In this document: positions 23,623 through 32,410 of the stretch, one piece after another
Layout of the letters: every line of letters starts with the position of its first letter
How positions within the stretch are numbered: position 1 is the stretch's first letter
Assembly (NCBI GenBank): GCA_009692745.1
Contig: SHYO01000016.1
Span: 1 to 39,230 of the forward strand
DNA length: 39,230 nt
Source: Chloroflexota bacterium
Lineage (GTDB): Bacteria > Chloroflexota > Anaerolineae > Epilineales > SHYO01
Reading direction: 5' to 3'
Made by a program: the position numbers and the translations under genes
Notes under the pieces: model-generated
What the model saw: only the letters and a program-made list of their open reading frames with translations
The model's database searches: none
What the model was told of the DNA's origin: nothing

Positions 23623-26178
23623 ATGAGATTCTCCTGGCCTGGCCGGCAGAATAATAAATCTCTGTGTAAGACTACCCACTTGGGAAACAATATTCCCCTG
23701 GGGTACATCGGTAGAATTATTTCCGCCCGCCGTTCCCTTTTGTTCTCCCGTGTATCAATTTTTACCACAGCGGGCTGCTTGCTGCTCGTTCTCAGTTTGG
23801 CTCTCCTGTTGCGCTTTGCCCAACCTGCGCGCGCCAACCTATTGACTGTCTGCCCTGCCGATTGCGATTACACGCGCATCACCTCTGCCTTGACCGACGC
23901 TATGGCCGGGGATGTAATCTCCGTTTCTGCCGGGGTCTACCTTGAGGGGCTTATTTTCATGAAAGCTGGCGTCCATTTGCTAGGCGCCGGCTCGGATGTT
24001 ACCACGATCGATGGCGGCGGTAACCCGGTGCTCTGGATTTTGGGGAATGATAAAGATCAGAATACCATTATTGAGGGATTTACCATCACCGGTGGCAATG
24101 CCTTTGCTGGCATAGGGGGAGGCATCCTGATTGCCGACGGTGCCCAGCCGGTGATTCGTAACAACCGAGTTATCAGTAACACTACCAATGCTGGGGGCGG
24201 CATTGGCGTGATACAGAGCGCTGCTCCTTTGCTCATGAACAACGAGATAAGTGGTAACACGGCGAACAGCGGCGGGGGAATTTACATCGATAGCTCCTCC
24301 CCGCTACTCTCTGGCAACGTAATTAGTGGAAACCTGGCAACCGCTTCCTCATCTGCTGATGGAGGGGGCATTTTCATTGGGGGGCAGGCTTCTAACGGTG
24401 CCCAATTGCTGAACAATATCATCCTGGCAAACCATGCTGATAAATCCGGCGGCGGGATAGCTGTTTCTGGCGCCGCGCCTTTGCTGCAAGGGAACTCACT
24501 TCTCAACAATAGCGCCGATCTCAGAGGCGGGGGTGTATACGCTGAGCAGTCAAGCTTTATCTTTGTAGATAATTTGGTACAAAACAATAGCGCCCCGGGC
24601 AGCGCCGGCGGTGGCTTATATCTGCTAGGTGTAGGCTTTCCTTTGGTGATGCATAACCGGTTTATCAACAATTCCGGCTCCAGCGCTCTGTTCTTGCAGA
24701 GTAGCGATGCCCGGATTTTCAACAACCTGTTATTGGGCAACGGCCGGTCAGCTATCGCCATACAAGGGGGGGCTCCCACCATACGGAATAATACGGTAGA
24801 TGCCCTGGGTGCAACTGCGCCCAATGTGGCGCTCGAGATTAAGCCTCAGGCCAACCCGCTGATCGAGAATAATATCATTTTGAATTATACCTTTGGCATC
24901 TCAGCGACCGGTGGGGGACCAATCACACCTACTATCCAATATAATGACCTGTGGAGCCAGACGGGTCTAAACTATGCCGGCGTGATATCGGGCTCGGGGA
25001 ATCTCTCGGCCAATCCTCAATTTGTAAGTGGACCGGTAGGAGATTACTATCTAAGCCAGATATTGGCCGGGCAGGGGGTAAACAGCCCGGCCGTCGATAA
25101 AGGGGTGGTATTAGCCTCAAGCTTGAACTTATCTGACCGCTCTACCCGCAGTGATGGCATCGGGGACATAGGGTTAGTGGATTTGGGATACCATTATCAG
25201 GGTCTCGCTGCTACGACTACGCCTACTGTTACCCCGACAAGTTCACCTACCTCTACCCCCGGGCCGACAGGGACGTTTACGCCTACGCCTACCCGGACAC
25301 CGCGACCTTCTCCCAGCGAGACCCCCACGCCGGAAACGCCGACGGAGACCCCGACGATAACCCAGACGCCGACAGAGACGCTGACCCCATCGATTACGCC
25401 GGTACCTTCGGATACCCCCACGCCAACTATTACGCCGACGCCGACCGAGACGCTGATTCCGAGTTTAACGCCCACGGTGACGAAAACCTTCACACCGACG
25501 ATGACTTCCACGGCGACGGCTACTTTTACTCCGACCGGTACGTCTACCCCTTCTGAGACCCCCACTATCGGACCCAGCCATACGCCTACCCTGTCTCCTA
25601 CAGTATCGGCTACAGTCACAGCTACGGTAACCTCCAGTGTGACATCGACACCTTCGGCCACAGGGACGGCCACAGCCACGGCTACACCGACGCAAACCTC
25701 CACCGCCAGTCCAACCACTGCTCAGACCTCGACCGTTTCAGTGACGGCCTCGACCACTGCTACCACCACATCGGTCCCATCCAGTACGCCTAGCGCTACG
25801 GGCACGGCCACCCATACTGCTACGGCAACGCCGACAAAGTTGCCGACCGCAACCATATCGCCAACCGTGACTTTGTCGCCGACTGCCACCAGGACATTAA
25901 CGGCTACAGCCACTGCTACGTTCACTGCATCTGCGACCAGCGTGCGCACGCCTACACCTACGGCTACCTCCACCGCTAGTGCCACTTCTACCGCTACCAT
26001 GACGATAACGGCGACGTCTTCAGCCACCGCCACCGGCACCGCTACGGTCACGGCGACACCTTCTGCTACGCGGACGCCTTCTGTCACACCCACCGCCACG
26101 TTCCAGCCGTTTGAGCGACCAGTCTCGGTGTTACATATCGCTATTATCTATCAATTGCGTGTACCGCGTTTCCCCTGA
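23623..26178 (+). CDS. Secreted beta-helix protein with Thr-rich stalk
   Basis: 851 residues. A signal or anchor span lies at about 46-66 ([19 protein letters not shown]). The mature part begins with [18 protein letters not shown], a common start for right-handed parallel beta-helix proteins (pectate-lyase/NosD-like). From about 75 to 500 there are many rungs of the type [17 protein letters not shown], with GGG turns and N-rich ladders. A Thr/Pro/Ser stalk follows (about 528-826), built of TPTxTPT units. No catalytic triad is evident. Proteins like this are usually adhesins or polysaccharide-binding surface proteins. The tail [19 protein letters not shown] lacks the YLP box of the other surface proteins. 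It is preceded by a 219-base spacer containing the dnaA hairpin. Confidence 0.85.
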   Translation: MRFSWPGRQNNKSLCKTTHLGNNIPLGYIGRIISARRSLLFSRVSIFTTAGCLLLVLSLALLLRFAQPARANLLTVCPADCDYTRITSALTDAMAGDVISVSAGVYLEGLIFMKAGVHLLGAGSDVTTIDGGGNPVLWILGNDKDQNTIIEGFTITGGNAFAGIGGGILIADGAQPVIRNNRVISNTTNAGGGIGVIQSAAPLLMNNEISGNTANSGGGIYIDSSSPLLSGNVISGNLATASSSADGGGIFIGGQASNGAQLLNNIILANHADKSGGGIAVSGAAPLLQGNSLLNNSADLRGGGVYAEQSSFIFVDNLVQNNSAPGSAGGGLYLLGVGFPLVMHNRFINNSGSSALFLQSSDARIFNNLLLGNGRSAIAIQGGAPTIRNNTVDALGATAPNVALEIKPQANPLIENNIILNYTFGISATGGGPITPTIQYNDLWSQTGLNYAGVISGSGNLSANPQFVSGPVGDYYLSQILAGQGVNSPAVDKGVVLASSLNLSDRSTRSDGIGDIGLVDLGYHYQGLAATTTPTVTPTSSPTSTPGPTGTFTPTPTRTPRPSPSETPTPETPTETPTITQTPTETLTPSITPVPSDTPTPTITPTPTETLIPSLTPTVTKTFTPTMTSTATATFTPTGTSTPSETPTIGPSHTPTLSPTVSATVTATVTSSVTSTPSATGTATATATPTQTSTASPTTAQTSTVSVTASTTATTTSVPSSTPSATGTATHTATATPTKLPTATISPTVTLSPTATRTLTATATATFTASATSVRTPTPTATSTASATSTATMTITATSSATATGTATVTATPSATRTPSVTPTATFQPFERPVSVLHIAIIYQLRVPRFP

Positions 26179-26211
26179 GGAACCTCGCCCCTGGGATGCT
26201 CGCGATCCGGT

Positions 26212-26240
26212 TTGGTGTAAGCTTCCTCTTACAGTACAAT
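26212..26240 (+). promoter_or_regulatory. Candidate promoter of the truncated ATPase gene
   Basis: TTGGTG (26212-26217), 17-base spacer, TACAAT (26235-26240). The spacer contains an inverted repeat TGTAAG-N6-CTTACA (26216-26233). A GAGGAA ribosome site precedes the ATG at 26314. Confidence 0.45.
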
Positions 26241-26313
26241 GGAGAGTGGCAGCAGCGTTGCCCCAAGTGTGATGCGATCCCTGGAACTGTAAGCTCCTGA
26301 AGAGGAACAGCAT

Positions 26314-26637
26314 ATGCCAGACAAGGAATTTATCCAATCTCTACAGATCCGCCAATTGCTCTCATACGGCGAATCGAGCGCGCCAATTCCGCTTAAATCC
26401 TTGAATGTGCTGATCGGGCCGAACGCCTCCGGCAAATCCAACCTGCTCCAGGTGATCGGACTCCTGCAGGCTCTACCGAAAGATGTGAATGCGCCTATCC
26501 GCGCAGGGGGAGGGATTGCGGAGTGGCTCTGGAAGGGTACTGCAGGGATATCCATCGCCGCGATTGTGGCTGATGTTACCTATCGCCAGAGTACTGTACT
26601 TCCGAATCCCAGCTACCTGCGGGGCCCAGCGGAATGA
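26314..26637 (+). pseudogene. 5' fragment of an AAA family ATPase (COG4637-like)
   Basis: The first 90 or so residues match the start of SMC/RecF-like AAA ATPases: IQSLQIRQLLSYG, LNVLIGPNASGKSNLLQVIGLL (Walker A GPNASGKSN) and APIRAGGGIAEWLWKG. Family members are about 380 residues and need the signature and Walker B regions, which are absent. After about residue 92 the frame runs into the antisense of the beta-propeller gene and stops at 26637, so the last 15 residues are not native. The break lies near 26580-26600. A promoter-like element and ribosome site remain. Judged a remnant cut by recombination. Confidence 0.8.
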
Positions 26638-27634
26638 TGGGGGTGGGCCGGTTGCAGCGGTGCCAGACCAGCAAGTTGCGGCTCCAATAGAGGTGGTGAT
26701 CCACCCGGGAATTGTTGAAATGCTGGAAAAGCGAAACCAGCATGATGTAGCCGCAGCCATAGGGCCGGATGCCCACGACGTAGGGTTCATTCCCCAGGCC
26801 ATCTTCCAGGTCCGGTTCCAGGATGTTGCCCACCGGCTGCCAGGTTTCGCCATCTTCGGAGATAATCAGGATCAGGCGCCGGTCGACCATGCGCGGCCGG
26901 ATGAACATCAGCCAGCGCCCCCGGTCCTTGAAGAAGACGCCGGGAGAATCCTGGTAGACAGGCACGATGCGTTTCCCCTGGGAGAGATCCCAGTGCAGCC
27001 CGTCCGGCGAGAAATATTGGTAAAATCCTGAGCGAGGATCGGGTCCCTGGCCGGGATTTCTTTTGATCCAGTTCAACAGCATACGGTAACGCCGGCTCGG
27101 ATCGCCGGCCTCGGCATCTTCCACCACGTTATGGGCGCCCAGCTTCAGCTCCTGCCCGTAGCCGTTGATCACCACGTTCGTATCCTGTCCGGCGCGCTGT
27201 ACCAGGCCCAGCCTCGGCTTTTCCCAAACTATACCGTCCCGGCTGATGGCATACTGCAACGAAAAGAAGTCAAAAGGCGCGGCTCCCTGCTGCAGCGGGC
27301 CGCCGAAATCGTTGTTGGTGTACCACATATGCCACTGGCCCGTGGCCTGGTCATAGAGCACATCGCCATAGAGATACACCATGTGCTCCCAGGGACGGTC
27401 GGGCACGATCAGCGGGTTGGCCGGGTGCTTCTGCGCCTGGTGCCAGGTGCGCGAAAGGCCCTGGGGGGAGAGGGCCGGGTGCCACTCGCCAGAATAGATG
27501 CCGAAATTGTCCAGGAAAAGCTGGCGGCCACTGTCCAGGGTGAGGCCTCGCGATTGGTTGGTGCCCATCGGCTCGTGTTCCGGGAACAGCCAACCGGGGA
27601 AGGTTTGACCATCATATAGGGTAGGTTCTGGCAT
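26576..27634 (-). CDS. GH32/43-like beta-propeller protein, 3' truncated
   Basis: 352 residues. ATG at 27634 with AAAGGAA 8 bases upstream. The repeated blade pattern (YLYGDVLYDQATGQWHMWYT, QYAISRDGIVWEKPRLG, FYQYFSPDGLHWDLSQG, LIISEDGETWQPVGN) is that of five-bladed propellers related to glycoside hydrolases 32, 43 and 68 or the GH130 group; substrate is unknown. No signal peptide is seen. The last blade stops abruptly: GPAGSWDSEVQYSGDR then stop, where relatives of this type normally continue through the WDS strand for another 100 or more residues. The final codons coincide with a 16-bp repeat element and with the break in the convergent ATPase remnant, so I consider the 3' end lost. Confidence 0.7.
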   Translation of the reverse strand: MPEPTLYDGQTFPGWLFPEHEPMGTNQSRGLTLDSGRQLFLDNFGIYSGEWHPALSPQGLSRTWHQAQKHPANPLIVPDRPWEHMVYLYGDVLYDQATGQWHMWYTNNDFGGPLQQGAAPFDFFSLQYAISRDGIVWEKPRLGLVQRAGQDTNVVINGYGQELKLGAHNVVEDAEAGDPSRRYRMLLNWIKRNPGQGPDPRSGFYQYFSPDGLHWDLSQGKRIVPVYQDSPGVFFKDRGRWLMFIRPRMVDRRLILIISEDGETWQPVGNILEPDLEDGLGNEPYVVGIRPYGCGYIMLVSLFQHFNNSRVDHHLYWSRNLLVWHRCNRPTPIIPLGPAGSWDSEVQYSGDR

Positions 27635-27698
27635 GGTTTAGTTCCTTTGAGTGTTGGGCCTAGGAAACATCCAATAGTATAACGGCCCCCCGAAATAA

Positions 27699-28889
27699 TT
27701 ACAAAATTGACCGGGGATGAGGCCCCAGTTCTTGCGCAAGAAAAATGTCTACTACATGAGGGTCAAAGTGCTCCCCAGCTTGTTCCCGGATATAATCCCG
27801 TACTTTCCCCTCAGGCCATCCCCGGCGATATACCTGATCAGAATGTAAAACATCCCACACATCCACAACCGCGAAGATGCGTGCCACCAGCGGAATCTCT
27901 TCACCCTTCAATCCGCGCGGATAGCCGGTGCCATCCCACTTTTCATGGTGGCAGTAGGGGATATGCAGCGCCGGGTGCAGGTAGGTGATCGGAGAAAGTA
28001 TTCTATGTGCGTATACCGGGTGCAGGCGCATAATATCCCATTCCTGCTCTGTGAGCGGCCCCGGTTTGAGCAGGATGCTGTCTGGGATACCCATTTTCCC
28101 GATATCATGCAGCAGGGCGCCACGGCGGATGTGCACCAGCGCATCGCTCTTTATGCCTAGATCACTGGCTATCTGTAAGGTCAGTTGGGTCACACGGTGA
28201 GTATGTCCTTCCGGTTCTTTGGTATGTAGATCAACCGCTTGCGACCAGCTTTCAATGGTGGCATCGTATGCCATAGTGAGTTCAGTTAAAGCTTTGTTAG
28301 CTCTTTCCAGTGCTACATCGTTTTCCCGAGGCCATATCACTGATGCTTGCCGGGGTGCTTCTACCTGGTGTGCCATCTCTTGAGTCAATACACGCCGCTC
28401 AATTTCTGTCAGTACTGCAGCAGCAAGTTCCGAGATGATCCTGATTTCCTCCTTTGTCCAAGCCCGAGGCCGGTGATCGATGACGCAGAAGGCGCCGAAA
28501 GTATACTTATCAGACGTAATGAGCGGAACAGCGACGGTCGCGATACCCTTGAGGGCAGGAATGGTGGGGGTATTGCGGCGGAGCGGATGCTGGCGCGCAT
28601 CACCGATGACAAGGGGTTCACCCGAGTCAACCGCATCCCGGCAGAAAGCCAGGATGAGCGGGGTCTCACGCTGCGAGGCCCACGGCTCAGCCAATCCGAT
28701 GCAGCTTTTGAAGAATTGCCGGTTCTCATCCACCAGAGAGACCAGCGCCACCGGTACATCAAGGATCCTGGTAGCCAGGCTGGTGAGGCGATCGAAGGCC
28801 ACCTCACTGGGCGGTGCCAAGAGCCCTGTCTTGCGGAGTGCGGCAAGCCGTTCAGGATTGTGGACAGCCTTGGAGATATTGTAAGTCAC
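27699..28889 (-). CDS. GAF and HD-GYP domain protein, probable c-di-GMP phosphodiesterase
   Basis: About 396 residues from the GTG at 28889, chosen because GAGGA lies 6 bases upstream and the protein then starts just before NPERLAALRKTGLL, the usual opening of this GAF type. A TTG/ATG at 28931/28928 would add 13-14 residues. The GAF domain (about 30-175) includes RILDVPVALVSLVDENRQFFKS and FGAFCVIDHRPRAWT. A coiled link leads to the HD-GYP domain (about 205-390) with HTHRVTQLTLQIA, LLHDIGKMGIPD (HD pair) and HHEKWDGTGYP (GYP). It would hydrolyse cyclic di-GMP in the cytoplasm in response to a small ligand. No input signal can be named. Confidence 0.92.
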   Translation of the reverse strand: MTYNISKAVHNPERLAALRKTGLLAPPSEVAFDRLTSLATRILDVPVALVSLVDENRQFFKSCIGLAEPWASQRETPLILAFCRDAVDSGEPLVIGDARQHPLRRNTPTIPALKGIATVAVPLITSDKYTFGAFCVIDHRPRAWTKEEIRIISELAAAVLTEIERRVLTQEMAHQVEAPRQASVIWPRENDVALERANKALTELTMAYDATIESWSQAVDLHTKEPEGHTHRVTQLTLQIASDLGIKSDALVHIRRGALLHDIGKMGIPDSILLKPGPLTEQEWDIMRLHPVYAHRILSPITYLHPALHIPYCHHEKWDGTGYPRGLKGEEIPLVARIFAVVDVWDVLHSDQVYRRGWPEGKVRDYIREQAGEHFDPHVVDIFLAQELGPHPRSIL

Positions 28890-28963
28890 AGTTGATCCTC
28901 TTCTAACCCTAATCAGGGCATTTCTCATCAATATAGATTTGGCGAGTTAAAAAACTTATGCGA

Positions 28964-29509
28964 TCAGCCACGGTTAATAATCTGTTCATAATCCCATTTT
29001 GTGCGCCAATATTGTTTTTGTAATGCTTCGATAGATTTCTGTAGAGATCTAGCTCGCCATGCAAACAAATGGCTAAAAACAACCGCTATCAGGATCACGC
29101 AAATTCCTCCCCCACACCATTTTAAGCTATACTCCATACTTTCCATCCGAAATAGGTAAGAAAGGAGGCTCTGAAAGAGGATAAGCACGCCAATTGCCGC
29201 AATAATACGTACTGCTATATGACTATAATGATTTAATTTATCTATATTGGTTTCTAAAACATTCAATTGGCTGCTGAGGTCACCTATATCCCGAATCATT
29301 TTCTCTCGCGGGAACATCGGCGCCTTGCTCTGCGATATGGATTCAGAGGAGACCCTTGAGGAAGCCATCTGCTGCCATAGCTCTTCATATGAGGGAGCAG
29401 CAGGATCGAGGTCTTGCGCCGAGGCGATATACTCACGGGCGCGAGAGAACTGTCCCAATTCTATGGCCATTTTGGCCAAATCAATAATGTCTTCAGGTGT
29501 TGTTTTCAT
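28964..29509 (-). CDS. Small membrane protein, TPR-like N-terminus, unknown function
   Basis: 181 residues from the ATG at 29509 (MKTTPEDIIDLAKMA); the frame is open to 29548. Residues 1-45 look like one tetratricopeptide-type helix pair (DIIDLAKMAIELGQFSRAREYI, then ASAQDLDPAAPSYEELW). A coiled stretch with ETNIDKLNHYSH comes next, then two spans (VRIIAAIGVLILFQSLLSYL; WCGGGICVILIAVVFSHLF) and a basic cytoplasmic tail. I do not recognise the family. It is on the same strand as the HD-GYP gene, which starts 74 bases downstream. The DNA is a little more AT-rich than neighbouring genes. Confidence 0.65.
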   Translation of the reverse strand: MKTTPEDIIDLAKMAIELGQFSRAREYIASAQDLDPAAPSYEELWQQMASSRVSSESISQSKAPMFPREKMIRDIGDLSSQLNVLETNIDKLNHYSHIAVRIIAAIGVLILFQSLLSYLFRMESMEYSLKWCGGGICVILIAVVFSHLFAWRARSLQKSIEALQKQYWRTKWDYEQIINRG

Positions 29510-29601
29510 AATATGGCATGCTTCCCAACATGATTGGTATTGTATCATGCACGAAGTATTCTTTGGGTTAAAGTGCCGTTAAATCTGCAAAAATCTGGAA
29601 T

Positions 29602-29627
29602 AGCCAACCGGGGAAAGTTTGACCATC
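29602..29627. repeat. 26-bp copy of the 5' end of the beta-propeller gene
   Basis: Matches 27588-27613 with a single mismatch, in the same orientation. In the propeller gene the minus strand encodes DGQTFPGWL; here the same peptide continues as FQIFADLTAL and stops. Similarity fades after about ten more bases on one side and is absent on the other. Confidence 0.6.
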
Positions 29628-29682
29628 CTGAGCCCTGTCTACATTTTCCTAATAATCCATTCCACTGTATGCGTATCTATTT

Positions 29683-29710
29683 TTGCTAAAATTAGAAAAG
29701 GGCTTATAAT
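29683..29710 (+). promoter_or_regulatory. Candidate promoter of the Hsp70 operon
   Basis: TTGCTA (29683-29688), 16-base spacer, TATAAT (29705-29710), ending 56 bases before the ATG at 29767. No CIRCE-type inverted repeat (heat-shock HrcA operator) is visible nearby. Confidence 0.5.
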
Positions 29711-29766
29711 ATGCGGTGTCCAGCGAATCTTAGTAATGATGATTTGGGCAAGACGGTAGAAAAGCG

Positions 29767-32049
29767 ATGTCTAAAAAGCAGAAGAGAAAATCTGGTGCGA
29801 AAAAGCCTACCTCCGCACCCCCCGGTAGACAGGATGCGGCAGGCTTATTATCCCAATCGATAGGGCACCTGCGCCTGGGGAAAATCGATTTGGGAATACA
29901 GGCGGCTACTAAGGCCCTTAAGGCGGCTAACACTGCGGCGTTGCTGGAAGCAGCACGACAGGTGCTGGCTGAGGTCCATTTTCGGGCGGCGCTGAGTATT
30001 GAGGATCAGCCAAAGCGTCTGGAACATCTGAATTCGGCGCTCCAGCATCAACCAGATGCGCCACGTTTGCGCTTTTACCGGGGCGTTACTCTCTGGCAGA
30101 TGGGCAACCTGGCTTCAGCCAGGGCCGAACTGGATATCGTCGATTCACTTGAGCCTGACCGGCCGGGTATAGCCTATCTGCACCAACTGGCGCAATTGGC
30201 CAACGGCCAGCCGTGGGACAAGCATCGTCTTTCTCCTGCAGAAGCCAATACATTAGAATTGGTGCAGGGACTCATACAGGGGCAGCCACAAGCGCAAATC
30301 CTGCCACTATTGCAGGAACCGTTAGTAGGCCGAAGCGCACAAATCTGGGAATCTCTGATAGAGTTGCGTACTGTTCATTCCACTGAGTCTACCGTTCTGT
30401 TAAATACAGCGATACAGAAGAGCGTGCGCAGGCCTGTTTACCGTATTTTGGAATACTATCTGGGCGTAGCGGCTCTGCGGCAGAATAACCCTGAAAAGGC
30501 CCGCTTGACCTGGCTGAGCGTAAAAAATGGTGGCCTATCGACCCCCTGGTTGGACGGAAACCTGACTATGCTCTTACGAGAGCAGGCGTTCGCCCTGGCT
30601 CAGGAGGGGCGCTGGGGCGATGTAGCAAAGATAGCGGACGGCAGGCCATCTGCTAGTCATGATGGAACTTTGGATGAACTTCTAGCTCTGGCTTTTTATC
30701 ATCTGGGCTATGATGCTGCCCAGCAAGGCGCCTGGTTTAAGGCGACGCAACAGTGGCGTCAGGCCAACATTTTGAAACCCTCACGACAACTCTCCCAGAA
30801 TCTGGCATTGGCCGAAGAGGCGCTGGAGAACTGGTCTGAGGCCGCCGAGGCCTGGCGTGAGATGGCGCGCCGCCGCCCGCGCAAAACAGACCATCCCGAT
30901 TACCTGACAGATGCACAAGTGTCCGCTATTTGGAGCCGGGCTGCCGGTTGCTATCAGCGCCTGGGAATGGTAGACGAGGTTGTCACCTGCTTGAAAAATG
31001 GGTTAAAATATGTGCCCCAAGACATAACCTTGCGCCTGAAACTGGTAGATGTGCTGATGGATTTTGAGCGCGACGAAGCGGCGCAAAACGAGTTGGAACG
31101 CATTCTGGAGATTGAGCCGCAAAATGTTAAGGCCCTGATCTGTCTCGGTACGCTCTATGACGAGAGGGGGGACCGTGATACTATGCCGATTTGGCGGCGC
31201 GTGCTGGCGGTTAATCCGCAGAATGTAGAGGCAAAAGAGGCTCTGGCCGATAAGTACCTGGACCAGGCAGTACTGAAAATCCCCACTGACCTATTGGGAT
31301 TCATAAAAAACCGTATCAAGCACGAGCCGATAAAGATACTGGAAGCAGGACTCCAGGAATTGCCTGAACACCCCAAATTGCTTCTGGAAATGGGCAGATA
31401 TTATCGCGAGGCCGGTAAGCTTGAGCAGGCGACCAATACCTTGCTGCGGGCCTTCCGCGCCGGCTCCTCCCTGCCGGAGATCGTAGGATCGGTATTACAT
31501 GAATTGCTGCATATGAAAAAGGATGAGACGGTGCGGGAGTTAATACCCCAGGCCCGGCAAATATCCAACCTTTTACCGGCATTTTGGATTGATCAGGGAC
31601 AGTCTCTACTGGTTTGCGAGCTTGATGAGGCCTGGCTCATTACTTTCTTCGACGAGGCCCTGGCATTATTGTCCTTGCCCTATGTAGCGGATTCCAAAGC
31701 AGGCTTGTTCTTACAGATATATCAGGTGCTCTACGAAAGTGATAAGAAGCATCTGGTCGAACAGTTTACGCAGCGCATTATCGATGAGGTGCCCACGAGT
31801 GGCGCCATTGAATTCCTGGATGCCCATCACGCTTACTTTGAGAAGCATGATGCGAAGCAGGCATTAGGCCATATTCGCAAGGCCATCCAGGCCGCGCGCC
31901 GGGTCAATGACAAGGGGGTTTTGCAACAGGCGGCAGCCATTGAGAATTTGCTCAGCAATCCCGCTGGTTTCAATGACCTTTTCCTGAATCTGGATATAGA
32001 AAATCTGCTGCCGGATATCTTCTCCCGCAAAACAAGGAAAGGAAGGTAG
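29767..32049 (+). CDS. Large TPR protein, first gene of an Hsp70 operon
   Basis: 760 residues, no signal or membrane span, with a very basic start (SKKQKRKSGAKKP). It is almost entirely helical repeat. Recognisable TPR units include ALQHQPDAPRLRFYRGVTLW, YQRLGMVDEVVTCLKNGLKY, and ILEIEPQNVKALICLGTLYDE with the following ERGDRDTMPIWRRVLAVNPQ. Such scaffolds bind peptides or protein partners. Being directly upstream (1-base gap) of the J-domain, GrpE-like and Hsp70 genes, it may bring substrates or Hsp70 into a complex; this is inference. I do not recognise a named family. The C-terminal third has fewer clear repeats. No strong Shine-Dalgarno sequence before ATG 29767. Confidence 0.8.
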   Translation: MSKKQKRKSGAKKPTSAPPGRQDAAGLLSQSIGHLRLGKIDLGIQAATKALKAANTAALLEAARQVLAEVHFRAALSIEDQPKRLEHLNSALQHQPDAPRLRFYRGVTLWQMGNLASARAELDIVDSLEPDRPGIAYLHQLAQLANGQPWDKHRLSPAEANTLELVQGLIQGQPQAQILPLLQEPLVGRSAQIWESLIELRTVHSTESTVLLNTAIQKSVRRPVYRILEYYLGVAALRQNNPEKARLTWLSVKNGGLSTPWLDGNLTMLLREQAFALAQEGRWGDVAKIADGRPSASHDGTLDELLALAFYHLGYDAAQQGAWFKATQQWRQANILKPSRQLSQNLALAEEALENWSEAAEAWREMARRRPRKTDHPDYLTDAQVSAIWSRAAGCYQRLGMVDEVVTCLKNGLKYVPQDITLRLKLVDVLMDFERDEAAQNELERILEIEPQNVKALICLGTLYDERGDRDTMPIWRRVLAVNPQNVEAKEALADKYLDQAVLKIPTDLLGFIKNRIKHEPIKILEAGLQELPEHPKLLLEMGRYYREAGKLEQATNTLLRAFRAGSSLPEIVGSVLHELLHMKKDETVRELIPQARQISNLLPAFWIDQGQSLLVCELDEAWLITFFDEALALLSLPYVADSKAGLFLQIYQVLYESDKKHLVEQFTQRIIDEVPTSGAIEFLDAHHAYFEKHDAKQALGHIRKAIQAARRVNDKGVLQQAAAIENLLSNPAGFNDLFLNLDIENLLPDIFSRKTRKGR

Positions 32050-32050
32050 C

Positions 32051-32410
32051 GTGCATTCCCCACCGTCGCTCCCACTCTCCGATCCCTACGCTGTACTGGG
32101 TATTGATCGCCAGGCCAGCGAGGCCGAGATCAAACGCGCCTATTTCCAACTCGTGCATGCTCATCCGCCGGAGCGAGAGCCAGAAAAATTTCAGCAGATC
32201 CGCGCTGCTTACGACCAACTGCGCATCGCGGAGAGCCGTGCTGAGACGGATTTATTCTTACTCCAACCACCGCCTGATTTGCCGAAGCGGCGCCGCACAG
32301 TGTACGATCTCGAAATGCATGCGGAGGATATTGTAGCCGTGGCATTCGAATTAGCTGTGGCTGAACTGGCGGTCCACAAGGATTTCCATGAACCCCAACT
32401 CCCCAAGTGA
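32051..32410 (+). CDS. J-domain-like protein with HPP instead of HPD
   Basis: 119 residues from the GTG at 32051, with GGAAGG just upstream inside the previous stop region. The J-domain (11-62) is clear: DPYAVLGIDRQASEAEIKRA, YFQLVHAHPPEREPEKF, IRAAYDQL. The loop that should read His-Pro-Asp reads His38-Pro39-Pro40 (codons CAT CCG CCG at 32162-32170). The Asp of HPD is needed to stimulate ATP hydrolysis by Hsp70 in classic J proteins. There is no G/F-rich, zinc or C-terminal client domain; a 55-residue tail follows. The gene overlaps the GrpE-like gene by 23 bases. From memory, similar HPPER-PE-F variants exist in other bacteria, so this may be a distinct subfamily rather than a defect. Confidence 0.85.
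   Translation: MHSPPSLPLSDPYAVLGIDRQASEAEIKRAYFQLVHAHPPEREPEKFQQIRAAYDQLRIAESRAETDLFLLQPPPDLPKRRRTVYDLEMHAEDIVAVAFELAVAELAVHKDFHEPQLPK

Noticed and set aside
25197-26099. Two minus-strand frames opposite the Thr/Pro stalk of the beta-helix protein
   Set aside because: Shadow of the repetitive stalk; the products are Val-Gly-Val strings with no domain.
26489-27031. 180-codon plus-strand frame antisense to the propeller gene
   Set aside because: The minus strand codes for clear propeller blades; this is its complement.
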